Shown here: positions 21,086 to 31,887 of the stretch, piece after piece
Position numbering within the stretch: position 1 is the stretch's first letter
Layout of the letters: the number at the start of each line of letters is the position of its first letter
Source of the DNA: Gammaproteobacteria bacterium
GTDB lineage: Bacteria > Pseudomonadota > Gammaproteobacteria > Steroidobacterales > Steroidobacteraceae
DNA: 39,657 nt
Direction: 5' to 3'
Assembly (NCBI GenBank): GCA_030038645.1
Contig: JASHSR010000110.1
Location: 1-39,657 of the forward strand
Made by a program: the position numbers and the translations under genes
The notes under the pieces: generated by a model
The model's database searches: none
What the model was told of the DNA's origin: nothing
What the model saw: the letters and a program-made list of their open reading frames with translations, nothing else

Positions 21086-23245
21086 ATGATCCGTACGCAC
21101 GCTCTCGCCATGGGCCTGCTGCTGTCGGTCGCGATCGTGGCCGGCGGCGCAATGAGTGAAAGCGCGGCCGCCGCATCGCCGGAGCGTGCCGCTCTCGCGG
21201 CCAACGTCACCGCCAAGCGCCTGGTCAATGCCGCCCGTGAGCCCGGCCAGTGGATGACCTACGGCGGCACCTACTCCGAGCAGCGCTTCAGCAGCCTGAA
21301 GCAGATCAACTCGAGCAACGTGGGCAGGCTCGGACTCGAGTGGTACGCGGACTACGAGACCAACCAGGACCAGCACGGCTCGCCGCTGTACATCGATGGA
21401 GTCATCTACGTCTCGACGGCGCGAGACGTGCTCTATGCGTTCGACGCCAAGACCGGCAAGCAGCTGTGGAAGTACAACCCAATGATCCACGGCGAGCGGC
21501 TGCGCTACAACGTGGGCCTCGTGAACCGCGGCATCGCCGCCTGGCGCGGCAAGATCTACATGGGCACGCTCGATGCCCGCCTGGTCGCGGTGGACGCCAA
21601 GACCGGAAAGCAAGTCTGGTCGACCGATACGGTACCCGCGAGCCTCGGCCTCGGCGACATGACGAATCGGTACGCGATCACCATGGCCCCCCGCGTCGCG
21701 AAGGGCAAGGTGTTCATAGGCGCCTCCGGCGGCGAGTTCGGCGTGCGGGGCTTCATCGCGGCCTACGATGCCGAGACAGGCAAGGAGGTCTGGCGATTCT
21801 GGACCGTGCCCGGCAATCCGGCGAAGGGCTTCGAGAACAAGGCGCTCGCGCGGGCTGCGAAGACTTGGAGCGGGGACTGGTGGAAATTCGGCGGCGGCGG
21901 CACGGTGTGGGACTCGGCCGTCTACGATCCGGTGACCGATCTGCTCTATTTCGGCACCGGCAACGCCACGCCGTGGAATCCGCGCGTGCGCGAGCCGCGC
22001 ATCGACGACGATCTGTATACCGCCTCGATCGTCGCGGTGAATCCGGATACGGGCCGATACGTGTGGCACTACCAGGAAACGCCGGCCGACGCCTGGGACT
22101 TCGATGCGGTCAGTCCGATGATGACCGCGGATCTCACCATCCGCGGCCACAAGAGGCACGTCATCCTGCAGCCCTCGAAGAACGGCTTCTTCTACGTGAT
22201 CGAGGCTGCGACCGGCAAGCTGATCAGCGCCGATCCGTTCACCGTCGAGAATTGGGCCAGTGGCGTGGACGTGGAGACGGGCCGCCCGATCGTCGTGCGG
22301 GGCGCCCGCTACGCAAGCCAGCCGTGGGATGTCGCGCCGGGCCCGCAGGGCGGCCACAGCTGGCACCCGAACGCCTTTAGCCCGCTGACCGGCCTCGTCT
22401 ACATTCCCGCCTGGGAGTCCTATTTCACGATGGCGAACGCTCCGCCCGGCCGCCGTCCACCACCGGGCAGATTCAGTCTCGGTATCGGCATGGGCGTTCG
22501 GCTCGCGCCCGGTCAGCTGCAGCCGTATGACCGCCACGGCTTGAGCGGCCGGCTGGAGGCGTGGGACCCCGTTGCGCGCAAGATCGTGTGGGAAACTCCG
22601 CCGTTCTCTCAGGGCCGCCCAACGGGCGGAGTCCTCGCGACTGCCGGCAACCTCGTCTTCATGGCCAATGGCAGCGGCAAGGTGTTGAGCGCGTACGATG
22701 CGAGAACCGGCGCGAAGCTCTGGAGCTTCGATGCCGAGACCGCGGTGTACGCCGCGCCGATCAGCTACGAGCTCCACGGAGTGCAGTACATCGCGGCGAG
22801 CGTGGGAGGTGCCGTACAGGGCGGCTATTTCGCACCGACCAACGCGCGCATGCTGGTGTTCGCGCTCGGCGGCAAAGCGGTGCTGCCCAAGCCGCTGCCC
22901 TACACGCCCCGGCAGCTCAATCCGCCGCCTCTGACGGCTTCGGCCGGCGTCGTTACGCGCGGCGGCGAGCTCTACTCCCAGTACTGCTCGGTCTGCCATG
23001 GCATCGACGGCCGGCAGGCGCGCTCCAGCTTCCCGAACCTCACCGTCACCCCGCTGCTGTGGACCCAGGACGGCTTCGATGCCGTCGTGTTGCAGGGGGT
23101 GCGGACGGACAAAGGCATGGGCTCTTTCGCAGCGGACTTGAAGCCCGAGGATGCGGTGGCGATCCGCGAGTATTTGATCTCGCGCGCCATCGCGCTGAAG
23201 GCCGCCGGCCCCGCCGCCTTGCGGCCGCGGTTTCCGGGCGGTTAG
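21086..23245 (+). CDS. PQQ-dependent quinohaemoprotein dehydrogenase (alcohol dehydrogenase family), exported
   Basis: The 719-residue protein has a signal peptide (GLLLSVAIVAGGAMSESAAA) and an eight-bladed propeller with repeated tryptophan-docking motifs (AKTGKQLWKY, AKTGKQVWSTD, AETGKEVWRF, ARTGAKLWSF). The Asp-containing segment is ADAWDFDAVSP, and a C-terminal cytochrome c domain binds haem at C634-S-V-C637-H638. Family members oxidise alcohols or aldehydes in the periplasm with PQQ and pass electrons to cytochrome c or quinone. The usual adjacent cysteines of the CCDxVNRG motif are replaced: the site reads RYNVGLVNRG. Start: ATG with AGGGGG upstream, rather than the TTG 8 codons earlier. 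No PQQ biosynthesis genes are in the window. The substrate is unknown. Confidence 0.9.
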   Translation: MIRTHALAMGLLLSVAIVAGGAMSESAAAASPERAALAANVTAKRLVNAAREPGQWMTYGGTYSEQRFSSLKQINSSNVGRLGLEWYADYETNQDQHGSPLYIDGVIYVSTARDVLYAFDAKTGKQLWKYNPMIHGERLRYNVGLVNRGIAAWRGKIYMGTLDARLVAVDAKTGKQVWSTDTVPASLGLGDMTNRYAITMAPRVAKGKVFIGASGGEFGVRGFIAAYDAETGKEVWRFWTVPGNPAKGFENKALARAAKTWSGDWWKFGGGGTVWDSAVYDPVTDLLYFGTGNATPWNPRVREPRIDDDLYTASIVAVNPDTGRYVWHYQETPADAWDFDAVSPMMTADLTIRGHKRHVILQPSKNGFFYVIEAATGKLISADPFTVENWASGVDVETGRPIVVRGARYASQPWDVAPGPQGGHSWHPNAFSPLTGLVYIPAWESYFTMANAPPGRRPPPGRFSLGIGMGVRLAPGQLQPYDRHGLSGRLEAWDPVARKIVWETPPFSQGRPTGGVLATAGNLVFMANGSGKVLSAYDARTGAKLWSFDAETAVYAAPISYELHGVQYIAASVGGAVQGGYFAPTNARMLVFALGGKAVLPKPLPYTPRQLNPPPLTASAGVVTRGGELYSQYCSVCHGIDGRQARSSFPNLTVTPLLWTQDGFDAVVLQGVRTDKGMGSFAADLKPEDAVAIREYLISRAIALKAAGPAALRPRFPGG

Positions 23246-23315
23246 GCCGCGCACACGGCCGTCTCGAGGGCCGGTCCGGCTGGCGCCAACGGCATCGAAA
23301 AAGAGGGGGAGCGAC

Positions 23316-25358
23316 ATGGTGGGGGGCAGATCGTTCACGACGGCAGCCGCGGCGCTCATGCTCATGACGTGCGGCATGGCTTATGGGGCGGGGCGCGATT
23401 TCGCGCTCACCGACGTGCGCGATCTCGTCTCGCTCAGCGATCCGCAGATCTCACCGGACGGCCGCGAGGTCGCCGTGATCGTCTCGAAGCCGGAGTGGAA
23501 GACGGACAAATCCAACCGGGAGATCGACCTGATCGACGTGGCGACCGGCGCGCAGCGGCCGCTCACGCGGTACCGCACGGGTGTCTCCTCGCCGCGCTGG
23601 TCGCCCGACGGCAAGCGATTGGCGTTCATCGCCAGCGACACGACGGCGGGCACCGATGCCCAGCCCGATGCGCAAGACGGCGCGAGCCCCGCAACAGGCC
23701 AGAAGCACGACCAGATTTTCGTGATGCCCATGGACGGGGGCGATGCGTTGCGCGTGACCGATGCCGAGCGCGACGTGGTCTCGCTCGCTTGGAGCCCGGA
23801 TGGCAAGGAAATCGCCTATGTCGTGGCGGACGTGCCTGCGAACGAGAAGGCGATCAAGGCGCACGACGATGCGTTCCAGGTGACCGAGAACAATTTCCTC
23901 ACGCGCGCGGCGCTGACGCCGTCGCAGCTCTGGGTCGTGCCGAGCACGGGCGGCAAGGCGAAGCGATTGACCGAAGGAAAGTTCAGCCTCGACACCGACC
24001 AGCGGCACTCGGCGCCCGAGCCGGTCTGGCGTCCCGACGGACGCGCGATCGCCTTCACCCGCTTTCCGGATCCCTATTGGGCGCTCTCCTTCCAATCGGT
24101 CATCGACACGGTCGGCGCGACGGGCGGTGAGCCGGCCACTCTGGCAGGGCTCGAGGGCGCGTGGGCGCCGCGTTTCGCGCCGGCAGGTAGCGCCTTCGCG
24201 TTCATGCGCCCGCGCGCCGGCGATGAGAACAACGGCAATGCGGTCTACGTCGTGGAGGACCACAAGACCTTCGACGCCACCGCTGCGCTCGCGCGCAACA
24301 TCGACGCCTATGCGTGGCTGCCGGGCGGCGACAGTCTCCTGCTGGTGGGCCAGCAAGGCACGCATTCCGTCATGTGGCGTCAAGGCGTGGGCGGCGGCGC
24401 CACACTGCTCGAGCTCGCCGGCGTGGAGGTCGAGAGTCAGCCGAGCGTCTCCTCCACCGGCGCGATTGCCTTCGTCGGCGGCACGCCGAGCCATGCGGCC
24501 GAGCTTTACGTGATGGCTTCGACGGATGCGAGACCGCGGCGCGTGACGAGCGTCAACGGGTTCCTCGACCGTCTCGCGCTCGGCGGCGTCGCGACGATCG
24601 AGTGGCGCGGTCCGAGCGGCTTTCGCGAAGACGGCGTATTGATCTATCCGCCGCAATATCGCGAGGGCCGGCGGTATCCGCTCGTGCTGCTGATCCACGG
24701 CGGCCCCGAGGGCGCCTCGACGGTCGGATTCTCGTCGCTCGCACAGCTGCTCGCGGCCGCGGGATTCATCGTCTTCGAGCCCAATTACCGCGGCAGCACC
24801 AATCTCGGTGACGCCTACCAGCACGCGATCTATCGCGACACCGGAGCGGGCCCGGGCAAGGACGTGATGGCCGGCCTTGCGGCCGTCGAGAAGCTCGGCG
24901 TCGTCGATCCGAAGCGAATCGGCGTCAGCGGCTGGTCCTACGGCGGCTACATGACCGATTGGCTGGCCGGCCATTATCCGCAGGCTTGGAGAGCGGCCGT
25001 CGCCGGCGCGGCGCTCACCGACTGGGTGATGGACTACACCATCGCGTTCTATCAGCAGGGCGACGTCTATTTCTTCGGGGGGTCACCCTGGAGCGCCAGC
25101 GACTACCGCATCTGGCGCGCGCAATCGCCCATCGCATACGCCCGGAACGTCAGGACGCCGACGCTCATCATGGGCGATGTGGGCGACTCCAACGTGCCGC
25201 TCGTCAACAGCTACGAGTGGTATCACGCGCTGCGCGACAACGGCGTCGAGGTGCAGTTCTACGCCTATCCCGCGAACACGCACTTTCCAACGGACATCGT
25301 GCGTCAGACCGACGTCTACCGCCGCTGGGTCGAGTGGATGACCGCGCACCTCAAATGA
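23316..25358 (+). CDS. Exported S9 family peptidase (prolyl oligopeptidase / acylaminoacyl-peptidase-like)
   Basis: The 680-residue protein has a signal peptide (AAAALMLMTCGMAYGAG). The N-terminal beta-propeller contains TolB/DPP-like repeats (ISPDGREVAVIVS, PRWSPDGKRLAFIAS, LAWSPDGKEIAYVV, PVWRPDGRAIAFTR). The C-terminal alpha/beta hydrolase has nucleophile S541 in GWSYGGYM, Asp near 624 in GDSNVP and H656 in NTHFPTD. The oxyanion region is HGGPEGAS. The family removes di- or oligopeptides from short peptides. The start ATG is preceded by GAGGGGGAG. It is 70 bp downstream of the dehydrogenase gene and might be cotranscribed. It converges with the hybrid kinase, with only 13 bp between the stops. 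Confidence 0.92.
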   Translation: MVGGRSFTTAAAALMLMTCGMAYGAGRDFALTDVRDLVSLSDPQISPDGREVAVIVSKPEWKTDKSNREIDLIDVATGAQRPLTRYRTGVSSPRWSPDGKRLAFIASDTTAGTDAQPDAQDGASPATGQKHDQIFVMPMDGGDALRVTDAERDVVSLAWSPDGKEIAYVVADVPANEKAIKAHDDAFQVTENNFLTRAALTPSQLWVVPSTGGKAKRLTEGKFSLDTDQRHSAPEPVWRPDGRAIAFTRFPDPYWALSFQSVIDTVGATGGEPATLAGLEGAWAPRFAPAGSAFAFMRPRAGDENNGNAVYVVEDHKTFDATAALARNIDAYAWLPGGDSLLLVGQQGTHSVMWRQGVGGGATLLELAGVEVESQPSVSSTGAIAFVGGTPSHAAELYVMASTDARPRRVTSVNGFLDRLALGGVATIEWRGPSGFREDGVLIYPPQYREGRRYPLVLLIHGGPEGASTVGFSSLAQLLAAAGFIVFEPNYRGSTNLGDAYQHAIYRDTGAGPGKDVMAGLAAVEKLGVVDPKRIGVSGWSYGGYMTDWLAGHYPQAWRAAVAGAALTDWVMDYTIAFYQQGDVYFFGGSPWSASDYRIWRAQSPIAYARNVRTPTLIMGDVGDSNVPLVNSYEWYHALRDNGVEVQFYAYPANTHFPTDIVRQTDVYRRWVEWMTAHLK

Positions 25359-25371
25359 CGCGGCATCGGGC

Positions 25372-28620
<3,249 letters not shown>

Positions 28621-28822
28621 GTGAAGTGCGTCTCGGTCGGCGCCCGGGCGGATGCCGGGTACCCCGCTCGTGCTTATCGGATATGCGACCGGATTCTGTA
28701 GAGGAAATGTCGCGTACTTTCGGCTGGATCACTTTATTGGTCGTCGAGGCAAGCCGGAGGTCGCTCTCGGCGTGGCATGTGTTGAACATAGGCGCCGCGC
28801 CGGCCGGCGCGCCGCAGCCCGT

Positions 28823-30028
28823 CTAGTCGGGCGCCGCGCTCTTGCGCGATTCCTCGACGAAGCCGCCGGGCTCGACGGCGGCCATCGCCTCCGCGAGATG
28901 CACGGATTTGTTGAAGAGCGCCAGCTCCCCGAGGCGACCGGCCCGTACCTTGTTGACGAAGTCGTTGTTGGCGATGTGCATGCGGCCGACGCCGACGAGG
29001 TCGAGCGTCCCGCGGCGCACGCGCTCGGCGAGCAGCGCGAGGTCCCGCTCGACGCAGAGCTCGGAGGGCTCCTCGCCGTCGAACAGGTTTGCGAACATCT
29101 CGACGTTGAGGCCCACGCTGCCGCACGTCATGACGGGCGCGTCGGTCAGGGACCGGGTCCACTCGGCGATGGTGAATTGCGGGTGCGAGCTGCCGGGCCA
29201 TTCGGGCTTGTGGCAGCGGCGCGAGGAGACGTTGAACAGGTCCACGCCCGCCGCGCGCAGCAGCGCGAGCATGGCGCGCAGGTCTTCCGGCCCGGCGGCG
29301 ACCGCCGCTCCGTAATCCACCTCTTTGAATTGGGAGAAGCGGAAGGAGATGACGAAATCGACGCCGGTCGCCCCGCGGACGGCAGAGACGATCTCGGCGG
29401 CGTAGCGGGCTCGCTCGGCGAGCGCGCGGCCGCCGTATTCGTCCTCGCGCCGGTTGGTCTGCGCCCACAGGAACTGGTCGAGCAGGTAGCCGTGCGCGGA
29501 ATGGATTTCGACGCCGTCCGCGCCGAGGTCTCGCGCGTGCACAGCCGCGCGGACGTAGGCGGCCTTCAGCTCCTCGAGATCCTCGCGTGTCATGGCGCGG
29601 CCGTTCGGCCGCCCCGCCTGGATGAGCCCCGATGGACTGAGAGCAGGGTACGAGGCGAGCGGATGCTCCCGGGCCACCTTGCGCATGGCGCCCGGATGCC
29701 ACAGCTGCAGCAGGAATCCCGCGCCTTCGGAGCGTACGGCGTCCACGACCCGCTTCCAGGCGCCGAGCGTCGCGACTTCCAGGCGCCCCATGACCGGCTG
29801 CCAGTACGCGGAGGGGTGATCGGGCGATGTGGATTCGCTGATGATGAGACCCGCCCCGCCCGCCGCGCAGCGGCGCATGTACTCGATCATCTTCGACGTG
29901 GGCGCGCCGTCGTCCATGAATCCTCGCTGCATGCCCGGCATCACGAAGCGGTTGCGCAGCGTCAGGCCCCTGATCGTGAGGGGAGTGAAGAGGACATCCA
30001 GCGCCCGCGCGGGACCCGCGGGCGTCAC
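28823..30028 (-). CDS. NADH:flavin oxidoreductase, Old Yellow Enzyme family
   Basis: The 401-residue TIM-barrel flavoenzyme begins LDVLFTPLTIRGLTLRNRFVMPGMQRG, the family entry strand. FMN-binding and catalytic segments include FLLQLWHPGAMRK, LKAAYVRAAVHARDLGADGVEIHSAHGYLLDQFLWAQTNRREDEYGG (the hallmark of the OYE/2,4-dienoyl-CoA reductase group) and LVGVGRMHIANNDFVNKV. It lacks the C-terminal FeS and NADPH domains of dienoyl-CoA reductase, so it is the short form. Such enzymes reduce activated C=C bonds. The GTG start overlaps the upstream gene's stop (GTGA), making it the third gene of a translationally coupled operon with two exported family proteins. No signal peptide is seen, so it is cytoplasmic. 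Confidence 0.9.
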   Translation of the reverse strand: MTPAGPARALDVLFTPLTIRGLTLRNRFVMPGMQRGFMDDGAPTSKMIEYMRRCAAGGAGLIISESTSPDHPSAYWQPVMGRLEVATLGAWKRVVDAVRSEGAGFLLQLWHPGAMRKVAREHPLASYPALSPSGLIQAGRPNGRAMTREDLEELKAAYVRAAVHARDLGADGVEIHSAHGYLLDQFLWAQTNRREDEYGGRALAERARYAAEIVSAVRGATGVDFVISFRFSQFKEVDYGAAVAAGPEDLRAMLALLRAAGVDLFNVSSRRCHKPEWPGSSHPQFTIAEWTRSLTDAPVMTCGSVGLNVEMFANLFDGEEPSELCVERDLALLAERVRRGTLDLVGVGRMHIANNDFVNKVRAGRLGELALFNKSVHLAEAMAAVEPGGFVEESRKSAAPD

Positions 30029-30756
30029 AAGGTCCCGGTGTCCCGCTTCGGCGGATGCTTGTCCATGCAGAATTCCTCGGGAATCTCATAGCCCGGCCGC
30101 TTCACGTACTCGGCTTTGACGGTCCACGGCCGCGTGTACGACTTCGGGTCGTCGATCGTGAAGCGGGCCTGCAGATGCTTGCCGTCGCGGCTCAGCCGAT
30201 AGCGCTCGGTGAGGTGCAGCGCCTCGGAGTGCGGCAGCCCCGCATCGTCGAGCAGCGTCTCGTCGTTGAAGCCCGCGGAATCGATCACGAGCGTCTTGCC
30301 CTCCCAGCGCGCGACGGAGTAGCCGAGCCAGAGCGGATCGGGGTCCGACGGCAGCGCCTCGTCGATGTACGCGCGGCGCGGCAGGCGATTGAGCTGAAAG
30401 ACGAAGTAGACCACCTTCGGGCGCTGAAGGATCTCGAACGGCTCGTCGACGAACATCAGCCGCGGCAGCCCGGGGGGCAGGCATCGGGTCGTGCCGTCGA
30501 ACGAGCGGTCGCCTCGAGCCGCGGCGGCCAGGTGCCGCTCATAGACGGCGCGGGCGCTCGGCGTGAGCGGAGGCAGTCTGCCCTCGACGGTCCGCAGCGC
30601 ATGGGATGGATGGACGATCGACCAAACGCCCGTGAGATCCGGCGGCACCGCGGCGGCCTGGGGGGCGCCGGCGCGAGCGGCTCCGACACTCGTCCCGAGC
30701 AGCGCGATCAGCAGCCCGGCGCGTAGAAGTCCCGCACGAGCGGCGCCGGCGCTCAT
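30025..30756 (-). CDS. Exported protein of an uncharacterised family, type B, copy 1
   Basis: The 243-residue protein has a signal peptide (GLLRAGLLIALLGTSVGAARA). It shares a recurring scaffold with three other proteins here: DLTGVWSI, LTPSARAVYERHLAAAARGDRS, CLPPGLPRLM, FEILQRPKVVYFVFQLN, DPLWLGYSVARWEGKTLVIDSAGFND, GLPHSEALHLTERYRL and DPKSYTRPWTVKAEY. I recognise this as a widespread hypothetical-protein pattern but know of no established function. The beta-rich, GVW-starting layout is compatible with a barrel-like fold, which is inference. It overlaps both neighbours by 4 bp (ATGA with type A, GTGA with the oxidoreductase). It differs from type A in its C-terminal end (EEFCMDKH). Confidence 0.8.
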   Translation of the reverse strand: MSAGAARAGLLRAGLLIALLGTSVGAARAGAPQAAAVPPDLTGVWSIVHPSHALRTVEGRLPPLTPSARAVYERHLAAAARGDRSFDGTTRCLPPGLPRLMFVDEPFEILQRPKVVYFVFQLNRLPRRAYIDEALPSDPDPLWLGYSVARWEGKTLVIDSAGFNDETLLDDAGLPHSEALHLTERYRLSRDGKHLQARFTIDDPKSYTRPWTVKAEYVKRPGYEIPEEFCMDKHPPKRDTGTL

Positions 30757-31664
30757 TTCGCCACCGTGATGCCGTTCACCGGCGCGTTGCGATTGTTCTC
30801 CTCGCAGATGTACTCCTCGGGCCGCACGTCCGGCCGCCAGTGATAGATTCGCCGATAGCTGTAGGGATGCTCGAGCGTCACGGGATCCTCGACCGTCATG
30901 ACGAGCTCGAGCTCCGCGCCGCCGTCGATCTTGCGGTAGCGCTCGATGAGGTGCAGCTGCGTGGAGTGCGAGCTGCCCTCGTCGTCGATGAACGAGCGGT
31001 CGTCGATCGCGACCGTGTCCACGACGAGCGTATCCCCCTCCCAGTGCCCGACCGAGTCGCCGAGGAAGCTGATGCGCGGATGCTTGGGATGAGGCCGGTT
31101 CATCCAGATGCGGCGCACTTCGTGCGCCACCTCGTGCAGGAAGGTGATCCGTCCCGGCGTCTGGACGATCTCGATCGGATAGGGACTCTCCATCAGCCGC
31201 GGCATGCCGTGCGAGAGGCACTGAGTCTCGGTGTCGGCCTGGGGAATCCCGCGGTTCTTGGCGCGGATGCGCTGCTCGAGGATCTTCATGTACTGCGGTT
31301 TCAGGGGCGGCGGCACGCCGGGCGCGGGCCCGAGCAGGTACTCGTAGCCCTGCAGCCACCAGACCCCTTCGAGGTCGTGGGGGTCCGGGTTGGGTGGCGC
31401 GGAGCCCGGGGGGGCGGGGCCGGCGCCACGCAACGGGGGCGTGAGCGCCAAGGTGGGATCGCCGGTGTTGAACAGGGTCGTCGGACGGTAGGGGCGGAGC
31501 GCCGCATCGCGGGGTCCCGGCCTCTGCGGGGCGGCGCCGGAGTTGGTCTGGGACGCAGGCGCCTGCTGGGCGGCGGCGCCCGCGACTGCAGCGAGCATGC
31601 CGAGGGCGAGCGAGACGCCGAGGCCGACGCGCAGCAGGCCGTGCCTCGAGTTGCAACCGGACAT
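30753..31664 (-). CDS. Exported protein of an uncharacterised family, type A, copy 1
   Basis: The 303-residue protein has a signal peptide (GLGVSLALGMLAAVAGAAAQ) and a Pro-rich linker (~45-95) before the family core: DLEGVWWLQGYEY, LKPQYMKILEQRIRAKNRG, CLSHGMPRLMESPYPIEIVQTPGRI, FLHEVAHEVRRIWMN, GDSVGHWEGDTLVVDTVAIDDRSFID and HSTQLHLIERYR. It ends EENNRNAPVNGITVAK, identical to the C terminus of the second type A copy. HEVAHE resembles a zinc-protease motif, but in the paralogues the first His remains while spacing and the following residues vary, so catalysis is not claimed. It is the first gene of a three-gene coupled operon and is divergent from the DUF1592-type gene. GGAGGGGG precedes the ATG. 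Confidence 0.82.
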   Translation of the reverse strand: MSGCNSRHGLLRVGLGVSLALGMLAAVAGAAAQQAPASQTNSGAAPQRPGPRDAALRPYRPTTLFNTGDPTLALTPPLRGAGPAPPGSAPPNPDPHDLEGVWWLQGYEYLLGPAPGVPPPLKPQYMKILEQRIRAKNRGIPQADTETQCLSHGMPRLMESPYPIEIVQTPGRITFLHEVAHEVRRIWMNRPHPKHPRISFLGDSVGHWEGDTLVVDTVAIDDRSFIDDEGSSHSTQLHLIERYRKIDGGAELELVMTVEDPVTLEHPYSYRRIYHWRPDVRPEEYICEENNRNAPVNGITVAK

Positions 31665-31887
31665 TGGCCCCCTCCCCGAACGAGCGCCGCGACCGTCGCG
31701 CTTCCGGGTGTGATCCTACAGGGGGTTCGGCCCTCTGAGAATGGCTTCCCTCGACCGCCTGTTGTACTCTCAAACGTGCCTTGACGGCGAGGAGAGAGAG
31801 CGTCCGGCCGCTTCGTGCGACCGCGCTCAGGGGGCCCGCTTGAGACCGTCTGAAGCCGCGTCACGCCCGCGGCTTCGAGGTGCGAAG

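Noticed and set aside
23246..23315. GC-rich inverted repeat after the PQQ dehydrogenase as a terminator
   Set aside because: Pairing is imperfect and no T-run follows; the downstream peptidase gene is only 70 bp away and may be cotranscribed.
31225..31270. Zinc-protease function from HEVAH in the type A proteins
   Set aside because: Type B paralogues carry HEVNH or FQLN at the same place, and no third ligand pattern is conserved, so a protease call is not supported.
30770..31784. Open frames opposite the type A and type B genes
   Set aside because: They are codon shadows in high-GC DNA with no signal peptide, domain or ribosome-binding site.
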